DNA of 64,000 nt, from NCBI GenBank assembly GCA_944380675.1, contig CALWIH010000001.1:1-64000 (forward strand), written 5' to 3'. The stretch's first letter is position 1; each line of letters begins with the position of its first letter. The stretch comes from an uncultured Clostridia bacterium. Its GTDB lineage: Bacteria; Bacillota; Clostridia; Oscillospirales; Acutalibacteraceae. A program made the position numbers and the translations under genes. Below are positions 1 to 8,042 of the stretch, piece after piece. The notes below the pieces were generated by a model. The model did no database searches and was not told where the DNA came from. It saw only the letters and a list, made by a program, of their open reading frames with translations.

Positions 1-83
1 CCATGCCGCCTTACTTGCTGCACCTGGTTTTCATTCATCGTGGTGCAAGCATCTCATGCGGCATGAAGTTTCATGCCTGAAGC

Positions 84-119
84 AAAAAACGCCCGCCCCG
101 GCGGGTGCCGGAGCGGGCG
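84..119 (-). terminator. Rho-independent terminator of the GH4 gene
   Basis: Read on the minus strand, a GC-rich hairpin (outer arms CGCCCGC and GCGGGCG, 90-96 with 113-119, plus inner CCGG pairing) is followed directly by six U residues. It lies 13 bases past the stop codon of the alpha-galactosidase gene. Confidence 0.85.
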
Positions 120-132
120 GTCAGGCAATCGA

Positions 133-1452
133 TCAGTGATAGCGCGGCAGATAGTCGCCGTGCGCCTCGATAAGCTCGTCGACCATCTTCACGATGTCGT
201 CGATGGAGAGCTCCGCCGCGGTGTGCGGCTCGAGCATGGCGGCGTTGTAGATGAGGTTGCGCTTTCTCGTGACAGCGGCCTCGATGGTGAGCAGCTGCAC
301 GTTGATGTTCGTCATGTTCATCGCGGCCAGCTGCACCGGCAGGCGGCCCACATGGCACGGCGTCACGCCGCTGCCGTCGACGAGGCAGGGTACCTCGACG
401 CACGCGTCGGCGGGCAAGTTGTCGATAAGGCCGGTGTTGAGCACGTTGCCGCCGATCTTGTACGGCTTGTTTGTCACGATGGCCTCCATGATGTAGGAGG
501 CGTACTCGCGGCTTCTTTCGTGCGTCAGGGCGGCGTTGTGGACGAGCTCGTCGCGGCGCTTGTTCCAGTCCTCGATCTGATGGATGCAGCGGCGCGGGTA
601 CTCGTCAAGAGGGATATTGTACCGCTCGATGAGCTCGGGATACTTCGCCTTGATGAAGAAGGGGTTGTACTCGGCGTTGTGCTCGCTCGACTCGGTGCAG
701 TAATAGCCGAGACGGCGGATGTACTCAAAGCGCACCATGTCGGTGTGCGTCTCGGCATCGTTTTTCGCGAGGGCGCGGCGGCGGATCTCGGGATAGAGGT
801 CGTTGCCGTCCTTGTCGCGGATGTCGAGCAGCCACGCCATGTGGTTGATGCCGGCGATCAGCTCGCGCCGCCCCTCGAGCTTGTCCTTCATGTCAAGGCT
901 CTCGAGCAGGCCCTGCGAGCAGACCTGCACGCTGTGGCACAGGCCAACCGTCTTGACGCCCGTGTACCGCTGCATGAAGCCGCTGAGCATCGCCATCGGG
1001 TTCGTGTAGTTGAGGAACCACGCGTCTGGGCAGACCTCCTCGATGTCGTGCGCGAAGTCCTCCATCACGGGGATGGTGCGCAGGGCGCGCATGATGCCGC
1101 CGATGCCGAGCGTGTCGGCGATCGTCTGGCGAAGGCCGTATTTCTTCGGGATCTCAAAGTCGATGACGGTGCACGGCTCGTATCCGCCGACCTGAATCGC
1201 GTTGACGACGAAATCTGCCCCGCGCAGCGCGTCCCTGCGGTTCTCCACGCCGAGGAAGGTCTTGATGGAGGCTTTTCCGCCGTTGCTGTTGCGGTTGATG
1301 TTGTCGAGCATCAGGAAGGATTCCTGCAGGCGCGCGCCGTCAATGTCATAAAGGCAGATCTCGCTGTCGGAGAAGACATCGCAAAGCATCGCGTCTCCGA
1401 GCACATTCTTGGCAAAGACGGTGCTTCCGGCTCCGAGAAAGGTAATTTTCAT
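133..1452 (-). CDS. melA: Alpha-galactosidase, glycoside hydrolase family 4
   Basis: A 439-residue cytoplasmic enzyme expected to hydrolyse alpha-galactosides such as melibiose or raffinose-type sugars by the NAD- and Mn-dependent redox-elimination mechanism of family GH4. Visible features are the N-terminal Rossmann motif GAGST (residues 7-11), NYTNPM (148-153), the metal-ligand segment CHSVQ (172-176), which is the form seen in alpha-galactosidases rather than 6-phospho-glucosidases, and GINHMAW (201-207). Length is normal for the family. The start ATG has AGGAGG about seven bases upstream. It is divergent from an AraC-type regulator gene, a usual arrangement for sugar-inducible glycosidases. 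The family is secure; the exact sugar is inferred. Confidence 0.88.
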   Translation of the reverse strand: MKITFLGAGSTVFAKNVLGDAMLCDVFSDSEICLYDIDGARLQESFLMLDNINRNSNGGKASIKTFLGVENRRDALRGADFVVNAIQVGGYEPCTVIDFEIPKKYGLRQTIADTLGIGGIMRALRTIPVMEDFAHDIEEVCPDAWFLNYTNPMAMLSGFMQRYTGVKTVGLCHSVQVCSQGLLESLDMKDKLEGRRELIAGINHMAWLLDIRDKDGNDLYPEIRRRALAKNDAETHTDMVRFEYIRRLGYYCTESSEHNAEYNPFFIKAKYPELIERYNIPLDEYPRRCIHQIEDWNKRRDELVHNAALTHERSREYASYIMEAIVTNKPYKIGGNVLNTGLIDNLPADACVEVPCLVDGSGVTPCHVGRLPVQLAAMNMTNINVQLLTIEAAVTRKRNLIYNAAMLEPHTAAELSIDDIVKMVDELIEAHGDYLPRYH

Positions 1453-1505
1453 TTTGCAATTCCTCCTAATTTTTTTGAGGGCTTCCTCCCTCTTTATGGG
1501 GAATC

Positions 1506-1561
1506 ATACCATACAAATCTTGAAAAAAGAATTGCATAAAGGAATCCATTCATGGTATTAT
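1506..1561 (+). promoter_or_regulatory. Promoter and candidate operator of the araC-type gene
   Basis: TTGCAT (1532-1537) and TATTAT (1556-1561) are separated by 18 bases, giving a plausible SigA promoter. An inverted repeat, ATACCAT (1506-1512) and ATGGTAT (1552-1558), brackets it and lies between the two divergent genes. It could be the binding site of the AraC protein. The promoter places transcription start near 1568, which argues against translation starting at the ATG at 1569. Confidence 0.5.
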
Positions 1562-1604
1562 GTAACTAATGTGCAGCAGAGAAGGCGGAAGGGGGAAAAC
1601 GAAC

Positions 1605-2423
1605 GTGGGAACGACTGTCGAGCGCTCCGTCCTCAACCGGTGCTTTCCGGGCCTGAACCCCATCACCTACGGGGAAGAGCAGTGCGAGCCGTCGCATTCC
1701 TACGGCTACGCCTCCCGCGAGTATTACCTGATCCACTATGTCATCAGCGGCAAGGGAATCTTCGCGCGCGGCGGGAAAACGCACGCCCTCTACCGGGGCT
1801 GCCTTTTTCTCATCCGGCCCGGGGAGCTGACGTTCTATCAGGCGGACGAGAAAAATCCGTGGGAGTACGTCTGGATCGGCTTCGACGGGTCTCTCTGTCC
1901 CGAGCTGCTCGAGGCGGCGGGATTTTCGGACGGCGTGTGCTGGAAGGAGGCCTCCCAGCTCGCGGGCGCGTTCGAGGAGCTCCGCGCCGTGCCAGACCGG
2001 CAGCCGTCGACGGAGCTGACGCTCTGCTCGCTTCTGTACGAGATTTTCGGAATCCTCTGCGCGCAGGACGCGTCCCCCCGGACGCCGCGCGACTATGTGG
2101 CGCGCACCGCGGACTACATCCGCGCAAACTACGCGCTGCCCGTCAGCATCGAATCCATCGCCTCGATGCTCGGCATCGACCGGCGCTATCTAAGCCGCAT
2201 CTTTCTGCGGGAGATGGGGGAGACGCCGAAGGAATTCCTCGTGCGCGTCCGACTCAACCGCGCCGCCGAGCTGCTGAAGACGAGCGCCTGCACCGTGACG
2301 GAGACGGCCCGCTCCGTCGGCTACGACGACGTCTATAATTTTTCCAAAATCTTTAAGAAAAAATACGGCATCAGCCCGGTGTATTATAGAAAAGCCGCGG
2401 CTGATCGCGATCAAAAGGAGTGA
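1605..2423 (+). CDS. AraC-family transcriptional regulator
   Basis: A 272-residue regulator with an N-terminal cupin-like sensing half (conserved HYVISGKGIFARGG region) and a C-terminal AraC/XylS double helix-turn-helix, seen in the segment with ESIASMLGIDRRYLSRIF and VTETARSVGYDDVYNFSKIF. The C-terminal GISPVYYR ending is typical. GTG at 1605 is preferred as start because a purine-rich AGGGGG stands about nine bases upstream; the in-frame ATG at 1569 lacks a ribosome site and falls at the predicted transcription start. It is divergent from the GH4 alpha-galactosidase and is probably its sugar-responsive activator (inference from context). MYG1-like and DUF1444 genes follow closely. Confidence 0.85.
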   Translation: MGTTVERSVLNRCFPGLNPITYGEEQCEPSHSYGYASREYYLIHYVISGKGIFARGGKTHALYRGCLFLIRPGELTFYQADEKNPWEYVWIGFDGSLCPELLEAAGFSDGVCWKEASQLAGAFEELRAVPDRQPSTELTLCSLLYEIFGILCAQDASPRTPRDYVARTADYIRANYALPVSIESIASMLGIDRRYLSRIFLREMGETPKEFLVRVRLNRAAELLKTSACTVTETARSVGYDDVYNFSKIFKKKYGISPVYYRKAAADRDQKE

Positions 2424-2429
2424 CGCTTC

Positions 2430-3299
2430 ATGCAGCTGCATGAGCTTCCCCCGTATGCGGTGACGCACGCGGGAAAATTTCACGCGGACGACGTGTTTTC
2501 CGGCGCTTTGCTGCGCCTTCTCCGCCCCGGCATCGGCATCACGCGCGCCCTGAAGATTCCCGAACACTTCGAGGGACTCGCGTTTGATCTCGGCTGGGGA
2601 GAGTTTGACCACCACCAGCAGGGCGCGCCGGTGCGCGAAAACGGCGTTCCGTACGCCGCCTTCGGCCTTCTCTGGCGCGCGTTCGGCGAGGAGCTTCTCC
2701 GGCGCGGCTGCTGCGCGGAGGACGCCCGCCGCGAGGCGGCGCGGTTTGACGAGCAGTTCATCCAGCCGCTCGACCTCGACGACAACACCGGCTGCGGCGC
2801 GCCGCTCGCCTCCGTCATCGGCTCGTTCAATCCCGCCTGGGATTCCGGCGATTCCGTGGACGAGCAGTATTACAAGGCCGTGGAGTTCGCCGGCGTGATT
2901 CTGCGCAGGCGGCTTGAGGAGATTTGGGCCGTCTGCCGCGCGTCGGTGCTCGTGCGGGAGGCGCTCGCCAACATGAAGGACGGCGTCGTCGAGCTCGGCT
3001 GCTACTGTCCGTGGAAGGCCGTGCTGGCGCATTCCGACGCGCAGTTCGTGGTCTACCCCTCGCAGCGCGGCGGCTTCGGCGCGCAGGTGGTTCCCAGCGG
3101 GGAGGACGGCGAGGCCCCAATAGATTTTCCCGCCGCCTGGGCCGGAAAATCCGCCGGGGAGCTCATCGCCCTCACGGGACTGAAAACAATTCGCTTCTGC
3201 CACAACGGCCGTTTCCTCGTCACCTGCGACGAGAAGGAGGACGCTGTCGCGGCCTGCCGTCTCGCTCAGCGGGCAGGAGAGAAAAAACAGAAAGGATGA
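2430..3299 (+). CDS. MYG1/UPF0160 family protein
   Basis: A 289-residue protein resembling the MYG1 (UPF0160) family, distant members of the DHH phosphoesterase group; eukaryotic MYG1 is a 3'-5' RNA exonuclease. Diagnostic segments are THAGKFHADDVFSGALL near residues 12-28 and WGEFDHHQQG near 53-62, which carry the presumed metal-binding His and Asp residues, and a later DNNTG. It begins six bases after the AraC gene with an AAGGAG site close upstream, so the two are probably co-transcribed. Its stop overlaps a possible ATG of the next gene. The role in bacteria is not established, and the nuclease activity here is only inferred from the family. Confidence 0.75.
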   Translation: MQLHELPPYAVTHAGKFHADDVFSGALLRLLRPGIGITRALKIPEHFEGLAFDLGWGEFDHHQQGAPVRENGVPYAAFGLLWRAFGEELLRRGCCAEDARREAARFDEQFIQPLDLDDNTGCGAPLASVIGSFNPAWDSGDSVDEQYYKAVEFAGVILRRRLEEIWAVCRASVLVREALANMKDGVVELGCYCPWKAVLAHSDAQFVVYPSQRGGFGAQVVPSGEDGEAPIDFPAAWAGKSAGELIALTGLKTIRFCHNGRFLVTCDEKEDAVAACRLAQRAGEKKQKG

Positions 3300-3304
3300 T
3301 TCCC

Positions 3305-4198
3305 ATGGGACTGTTTTCTAAATTCAGAAAGAACAAAGCGGCGAAGGAGCCGGCGCGCAGCGATTCCATCCTGACGCCCGAGGCGCAGGCCGACCAGGAA
3401 AAGGTGGAGCACAAGCTGAACCCGGAGACGGCGACTGCCGAGGAGAAGCAGCTGCAGAAATTTGAGGAGCTCAAGCCGCGCATCTATCCGAGCATCCATC
3501 CCGCGAATACGCCCTCCGTGATGCCGTTTGACGCGGGCGGGCAGAAGATCGACGTTCCGCTGCCGTTCATCCCGTTCCACGCGGCGACGAAAATTTTCTT
3601 CGTGGAGGACACCGGCACGAAGCTCCGCGTCCTGCAGAAGTCGGCGATTCCGGAGTCCGTCAGCCTGCTCGAGCTTTTGAACATTGCCGTCCGCAATCTG
3701 GCGCAGAACGTCAAGCTGGAGGTTCGCGCGACGAATTTCGGCGGGTACATTGTGGTTGGCAATCCGAACCATGTGATTTCCTCCATTCTGATCAAGGGAC
3801 TGTGGAAGGAGCTCGCGAAGAAGCTCGACGACAGCCTCATCATCGCAATCCCGGTGCGGGAGGTCATTATGTTTATCCCGGCAAAGAAGCGAAACGAGCT
3901 TCTGCCGCAGCTGGCGAACGCCTGCGTCGGTCTCGTCAAGGATCCGCGGCACCGCACGCATCCGCTGACGCCGCTGCTGTTCTACTACGACCGCGACGCG
4001 GAGAAGCTTTCCACCTTCGCAGTGCAGAAGGGTACCGGCAAGCCCGCCGCCGCCCCGAAGGAGGAGCCCGCCGTTTCCGAGGAGGAGTTCCCGGCGGCGC
4101 CGCTTGAGGAGGAGCTGCCGAAGGCGCCGTCCGATCGCCCGTCCGGCCCGCCGCACCTGCGCATCGTCCCGAAGCCCGGCGAGGAAGAGGAGGACTGA
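3305..4198 (+). CDS. DUF1444 (YtpQ-like) family protein
   Basis: A 297-residue soluble protein. Residues about 60-230 resemble DUF1444 (UPF0354, YtpQ-like), with the characteristic stretch DDSLIIAIPVREVIMFIPA. The N-terminal 45 residues are charged and the C-terminal 60 are Pro/Glu-rich and probably disordered. No signal peptide or membrane segment is seen. The start at 3305 has AAAGG nine bases upstream; an ATG three codons earlier (3296) overlaps the previous stop and is a possible alternative. It is the last gene of the AraC-MYG1-DUF1444 unit and is followed by a strong terminator. Function unknown. Confidence 0.65.
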   Translation: MGLFSKFRKNKAAKEPARSDSILTPEAQADQEKVEHKLNPETATAEEKQLQKFEELKPRIYPSIHPANTPSVMPFDAGGQKIDVPLPFIPFHAATKIFFVEDTGTKLRVLQKSAIPESVSLLELLNIAVRNLAQNVKLEVRATNFGGYIVVGNPNHVISSILIKGLWKELAKKLDDSLIIAIPVREVIMFIPAKKRNELLPQLANACVGLVKDPRHRTHPLTPLLFYYDRDAEKLSTFAVQKGTGKPAAAPKEEPAVSEEEFPAAPLEEELPKAPSDRPSGPPHLRIVPKPGEEEED

Positions 4199-4225
4199 CG
4201 CGCCTTTTTCCTGACAACAGAAAAA

Positions 4226-4264
4226 ACGAGAGGCCGGCCCCGAAGGGGTTGGCCTCTCGTTTTG
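4226..4264. terminator. Bidirectional terminator
   Basis: A 16-base-pair hairpin (4226-4241 with 4245-4260, loop GAA, one wobble pair) has A residues on its left and TTTTGTTT on its right. It sits between two convergent genes, DUF1444 (+) and the ketopantoate-reductase-like gene (-), and can serve both. Confidence 0.88.
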
Positions 4265-4283
4265 TTTCCATATTTTTGCCCGG

Positions 4284-5294
4284 TCAGCTCTTGGGGAAGC
4301 GCTTGAGGTTCTCGAAGGAGGGCTTCGCCTTGCCCGCCTCGATGTCGCGAATAACGGCGACGGCGGCGTCGTTGTACGGCGTCGGGACGCCGCAGCGGCG
4401 CGCGGTACGGCAGACGGCCCCGTTGATGGCGTCAATCTCGCACGGCTTTCCCTTTTCCAGATCCTGCAGCATACTCGCGCGCAGCAGGCGGTGCGGCTTC
4501 ACCATCGCCCGCACGACGGGGCGCAGGACGCGCTTTTTGAGCTTCCCGCGGTACGAAAGCAGAGCGGGGAGGGAGACGCCCTTGAACTTCTCCATCGAGA
4601 CGCCCGCCGCCTGTGCGGTGCGGATGCACTCGTTCGCGATCTCCTGTGCGCACGAGAGCGCTTCCGGATGCGCGGCGGCCTCGCCGAACGTCGCGCCCGT
4701 CACGGCGGACATCCCGCTGAGCATTGAGTTGATGAGCAGCTTCGACCAGCGGATGCCCGGGAGGTTCGCCGTCACGGCGGTCTCGCCCATCGCCGAGAGA
4801 ACCTCTTTGACCTTTGCCAAATCATCGTCGATGACGCCGGAGCTCTTGCCGATGCTGAAGCTCAGCGCCGAAGGCTCGGACGTCAGGGCGGCGAGGCCGG
4901 GCGCTTTCCACTCCGCGCCCCATTCCACGGTGCAGCCCACGACGTGTGCCGCGCCGAGCCGCTCCTCGATCGCGGCCTCCGGCAGGCCGTTCTGCAGCGT
5001 GCAGACGATGGACTCCCCGGAGAGATGCCCCTCGAGCTGGTCAAGCGCCTCCTTTGTCCCCGTCTGCTTGACGAGGAAGAAGACGAGATCGTATGCGCCC
5101 TCCATCTCGTCCGGCGTCAGGGCGCGCACCGGCTGGATGAAGTCGACCGTCCCGCAGACGTGCGCCCCGTCCCGGTTGAGCGCGTCGACGTGCGCGCGGT
5201 TGCGCGCGATGAGCTCCGGCGCGAGGCCGGCCTTCGCGAGATACGCGCCGAGTACGGTGCCGAGCGAGCCGGCGCCGAAAATTGCAATTTTCAT
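4284..5294 (-). CDS. 2-dehydropantoate 2-reductase family (PanE/ApbA-like)
   Basis: A 336-residue NADP-dependent reductase of the ketopantoate reductase family, which reduces ketopantoate to pantoate in pantothenate synthesis. It opens with the dinucleotide-binding motif GAGSLGTVLGAYLAKAG (residues 7-23), followed by the family segments FFLVKQ and TLQNGLPE, a central IRWSKLLINS that holds the usual catalytic Lys, and a C-terminal helical domain with EIDAINGAV. The start at 5294 has AGGGG about eight bases upstream; an upstream in-frame extension lacks one. It is monocistronic and divergent from transketolase. The family has many paralogues acting on other 2-oxo acids, and no other pantothenate gene is nearby, so panE identity is not certain. 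Confidence 0.8.
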   Translation of the reverse strand: MKIAIFGAGSLGTVLGAYLAKAGLAPELIARNRAHVDALNRDGAHVCGTVDFIQPVRALTPDEMEGAYDLVFFLVKQTGTKEALDQLEGHLSGESIVCTLQNGLPEAAIEERLGAAHVVGCTVEWGAEWKAPGLAALTSEPSALSFSIGKSSGVIDDDLAKVKEVLSAMGETAVTANLPGIRWSKLLINSMLSGMSAVTGATFGEAAAHPEALSCAQEIANECIRTAQAAGVSMEKFKGVSLPALLSYRGKLKKRVLRPVVRAMVKPHRLLRASMLQDLEKGKPCEIDAINGAVCRTARRCGVPTPYNDAAVAVIRDIEAGKAKPSFENLKRFPKS

Positions 5295-5443
5295 TGGAAT
5301 CGCCCCTGTGTCTGATTCTGTTTTTCCTGATCGTACCACCGTGCGCGTTTTCTGTCAAGGAGCGAAGGAATCCCCTCAATTCAAAAGCTATAAAGAAAAT
5401 GAAAACTTGGATCCAAAAATCTCGAAACAGGCGGGAAACGATC

Positions 5444-5472
5444 TTGAAAATCCTAAGGGAGCATAGTATAAT
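5444..5472 (+). promoter_or_regulatory. SigA-type promoter of the transketolase operon
   Basis: TTGAAA (5444-5449), a 17-base spacer, and a perfect TATAAT (5467-5472) precede the transketolase N gene by about 45 bases. Confidence 0.82.
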
Positions 5473-5488
5473 GAAACAGTAATGCTCC
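5458..5488. promoter_or_regulatory. Inverted repeat over the transketolase promoter
   Basis: GGAGCAT (5458-5464) and ATGCTCC (5482-5488) form a perfect seven-base inverted repeat that brackets the -10 box and the expected transcription start. This could be a repressor operator or, in RNA, a partial 5' hairpin. No regulator can be assigned. Confidence 0.4.
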
Positions 5489-5515
5489 GTATCATATTTT
5501 ACGAGGAGGCCAACC

Positions 5516-6361
5516 ATGAACAGCAGCGAGAAAAAGAGCTTGCAGATTTCCGCCTGCAAGGTCAGAATGAACGCCGTCACCGGTGTTTATTACGCAAAAT
5601 CGGGTCATCCCGGCGGTTCTCTCTCCGCGGCGGATCTGCTCACCTACCTGTATTTCAAGGAGATGAAGATCGATCCCGCCAATCCGTCGGATCCGGATCG
5701 CGATCGGTTCGTCCTTTCCAAGGGCCATTGCTGCCCGGGACTTTACGGCGTCCTGGCCGAGAGAGGCTATTTCCCGGCTGAGGAAATGAAGACGCTGCGC
5801 CACATCGGTTCCATGCTGCAGGGTCATCCCAACATGAACGACACGCCCGGCGTCGACATGAGCACCGGCTCGCTCGGCCAGGGCATCTCCGCCGCGTGCG
5901 GCATGGCGCTCGCCGCCAAGCTCGACGGCAAGGACTACCGCGTGTACGCCATTCTCGGCGACGGCGAGGTCGAGGAGGGCCAGGTCTGGGAGGCCGCCAT
6001 GTTTGCCGCCCACAAGAAGCTGGACAACCTGTGCATGATCGTCGACAACAACGGCCTGCAGATCGACGGCCCCGTCGAGGAAGTCGCCGGCCCCGGCCCG
6101 ATCGACGAGAAGCTGCGCGCGTTCGGCTTTGACGTGCAGGTGATCGACGGCCACGACTTCGACGCCATCGAGGCCGCGTTCGCCCACGCCCGCACCGTGA
6201 AGGGCAAGCCCAGCGCCATCGTCGCCAAGACCACCAAGGGCAAGGACGTCTCCTACATGGAGAATCAAGTCGGCTGGCACGGTACCGCTCCCAATGCGGA
6301 ACAGTATGAGACGGCAATGAACGACCTGAATAAGGTGCTCGCCGGATTGGAGGCAGAATAA
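5516..6361 (+). CDS. tktN: Transketolase, N-terminal subunit
   Basis: A 281-residue protein corresponding to the thiamine-diphosphate-binding N-terminal third of transketolase, which moves two-carbon units between sugar phosphates in the non-oxidative pentose phosphate pathway. It shows KSGHPGGSLSAADLL (about residues 23-37), SKGHCCPGLYG, and the ThDP/Mg motif GDGEVEEGQVWEA ending in the NNGLQ segment. In Clostridia and archaea the enzyme is commonly split into two polypeptides, and the partner follows directly with a one-base overlap (TAATG), implying translational coupling. The ribosome site GAGGAGG lies seven bases before the ATG. Confidence 0.95.
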   Translation: MNSSEKKSLQISACKVRMNAVTGVYYAKSGHPGGSLSAADLLTYLYFKEMKIDPANPSDPDRDRFVLSKGHCCPGLYGVLAERGYFPAEEMKTLRHIGSMLQGHPNMNDTPGVDMSTGSLGQGISAACGMALAAKLDGKDYRVYAILGDGEVEEGQVWEAAMFAAHKKLDNLCMIVDNNGLQIDGPVEEVAGPGPIDEKLRAFGFDVQVIDGHDFDAIEAAFAHARTVKGKPSAIVAKTTKGKDVSYMENQVGWHGTAPNAEQYETAMNDLNKVLAGLEAE

Positions 6362-7305
6362 TGGCTGAAATGGTTAAAATCGCTACCCGCGAGAGCTTCG
6401 GCAAAGCGATCGCCGAGTTTGCGGATCAGTACCCCGACGTCGTGGTGCTCGACGCCGACCTGGCGGCTGCCACCAAGACGGGCGTTTTCAAGAAGGCGCA
6501 TCCCGAGCGCTTCATCGACTGCGGCATTGCCGAGTGCAACATGATCGGCATCGCCGCCGGCCTGGCTGCCTGCGGCAAGATCCCGTTCGCGGCCTCCTTC
6601 GCGATGTTCTCCGCGGGCAGAGCGTTTGAGCAGGTCCGCAACTCCGTCGGCTATCCGCACCTGAACGTGAAGATTGTCGGCTCGCACGCCGGCATTTCCG
6701 TCGGTGAGGACGGCGCGACCCATCAATGCTGCGAGGACATCGGCCTCATGCGCACGATCCCCGGCATGGTCATTCTGAATCCTGCCGACCACTATGAGAT
6801 GCGCGCCGCCGTCAAGGCCGCCATCGAGTATGAGGGTCCCGTTTATCTGCGTCTCGGCCGTCTCGCGGTGGAGAGCGTCAACAACAACGACGACTACACC
6901 TTTGAGATTGGCAAGTCCATCACTCTGCGCGAGGGCTCCGATATCACCGTCATCGCCACCGGCCTTCTCGTCGGCGAGGCGGTCAAGGCTGCCGACGCGC
7001 TCAAAAACGAGGGCATCAGCGTCCGCGTTATTGATATGCACACCATCAAGCCGCTCGACAAGGAGGCCGTCCTCAAGGCCGCGAAGGAGACCGGCAAGAT
7101 CATCACCGCCGAGGAGCACAACGTGATCGGCGGCCTTGGCGACGCCGTCGCGAGCGTCCTCGCCGAGGAGCTGCCGACGCCTCTCGTGAAGATCGGCGTC
7201 AACGACGAGTTCGGTCATTCCGGCCCTGCCGTGGATCTGCTCAAGCAGTTCGGCCTCTGCGCTTCCCATATCGAGGAAGTCGTCAAGAAGGCGCTCGGCA
7301 AATAA
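6361..7305 (+). CDS. tktC: Transketolase, C-terminal subunit
   Basis: A 314-residue partner of the preceding gene carrying the pyrimidine-binding and C-terminal domains of transketolase. Visible segments are DCGIAECNMIGIAAGLAA, containing the Glu that activates the thiamine cofactor, the SHAGISVGEDGATHQ substrate-site loop, and the C-terminal regulatory-type domain with VIATG and EEHNVIGGLGDAV. It overlaps the N-subunit stop by one base and ends shortly before a strong terminator, so the two form a simple operon whose products should assemble into a heterotetramer. Confidence 0.95.
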   Translation: MAEMVKIATRESFGKAIAEFADQYPDVVVLDADLAAATKTGVFKKAHPERFIDCGIAECNMIGIAAGLAACGKIPFAASFAMFSAGRAFEQVRNSVGYPHLNVKIVGSHAGISVGEDGATHQCCEDIGLMRTIPGMVILNPADHYEMRAAVKAAIEYEGPVYLRLGRLAVESVNNNDDYTFEIGKSITLREGSDITVIATGLLVGEAVKAADALKNEGISVRVIDMHTIKPLDKEAVLKAAKETGKIITAEEHNVIGGLGDAVASVLAEELPTPLVKIGVNDEFGHSGPAVDLLKQFGLCASHIEEVVKKALGK

Positions 7306-7322
7306 GCAGCTGACAGCGGGAA

Positions 7323-7362
7323 GGCTCCGCGCAGGGAGGAAATCTCTGCGCGGAGCCTTTTT
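7323..7362 (+). terminator. Terminator of the transketolase operon
   Basis: GGCTCCGCGCAG (7323-7334) pairs perfectly with 7346-7357 and is followed by TTTTT. Confidence 0.92.
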
Positions 7363-7365
7363 CCG

Positions 7366-7394
7366 TTGACAAATTTTTCGCCTCTCGATATAAT
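7366..7394 (+). promoter_or_regulatory. Consensus SigA promoter of the DUF4190-DUF2752 pair
   Basis: Perfect TTGACA (7366-7371) and perfect TATAAT (7389-7394) with a 17-base spacer start four bases after the U-tract of the preceding terminator. Transcription should begin near 7401, giving a leader of about 40 bases. Confidence 0.9.
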
Positions 7395-7442
7395 GAAACG
7401 AGAAACACTACATCCTGAAAGAGTTGTGGAGGTTGTTGGAAT

Positions 7443-8042
7443 ATGGATCCGAATGAGAACAGAAACTATTATCCCGAGAATTCCTCGCAGGACTACAGCG
7501 GCGCGGGGCAGAATCCCGGCGACAGCCAGTATCAGGCGCCCCAGTACAATGGGTATCAGATCCCTGAGTACCAGAACCCGCAGGCGTCGTCCAACCAGTA
7601 CCAGAGCCCCGATTACCCGTCCGGCCAGTATCAGACGCCGGACTATTCGTCCGGCCAGTATCAGTCCCCCGACTATCAGGCGGGCCAGTATCAGGCGCCG
7701 CAGTATCAGCCGTCGTATCAGCAGCCCTCCTATCAGGCTTCGCCGTACGGCGAGGAGCCGCGCAAGGGAAGCGGCCTCGCGATCGCTTCGATGATCTGCG
7801 GCATTCTGTCCATCGTTTTCTGCTGCGGAATGTGGATCTCCTGGATTCTGTCCCTCGTCGCCATCATCCTCGGCGCGGTCGCGCTCGGCAAAAAGACCGG
7901 AGGCAAGGGCATGGCGATTGCCGGCGTCATTACCGGCGGTCTGGGTCTGGTGCTTTCCGTTGTTCTCCTGGTTATGATCATCGGTGCAGGCGGAGCGGCG
8001 TCTTCGTTTGACTATTACGAGTATTACAACGATCTGTTCTGA
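7443..8042 (+). CDS. Tyr/Gln/Pro-rich repeat protein with DUF4190 membrane domain
   Basis: A 199-residue membrane protein. Residues about 1-105 are low-complexity and rich in Tyr, Gln, Pro and Ser, with near repeats of the form SGQYQ-x-PDY (for example SGQYQTPDYSSGQYQSPDY). Residues about 110-180 match the DUF4190 pattern: a Gly/Ala-rich helix pair (IASMICGILSIVFCCG, then WILSLVAIILGAVALG) and a further helix after GKGMAIAGVITGG. The tail is acidic and aromatic. No signal peptide is seen, so the repeat region is probably cytoplasmic. GGAGG stands ten bases before the ATG. It overlaps the DUF2752 gene by one base. Function is unknown; such tails resemble prion-like or protein-interaction regions, which is only an analogy. 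Confidence 0.8.
   Translation: MDPNENRNYYPENSSQDYSGAGQNPGDSQYQAPQYNGYQIPEYQNPQASSNQYQSPDYPSGQYQTPDYSSGQYQSPDYQAGQYQAPQYQPSYQQPSYQASPYGEEPRKGSGLAIASMICGILSIVFCCGMWISWILSLVAIILGAVALGKKTGGKGMAIAGVITGGLGLVLSVVLLVMIIGAGGAASSFDYYEYYNDLF

Noticed and set aside
73-1539. Long open frame (488 codons) opposite the GH4 gene
   Set aside because: It mirrors the codons of a clearly conserved gene, has no recognisable domain or ribosome site, and GC-rich DNA commonly leaves such antisense frames open.
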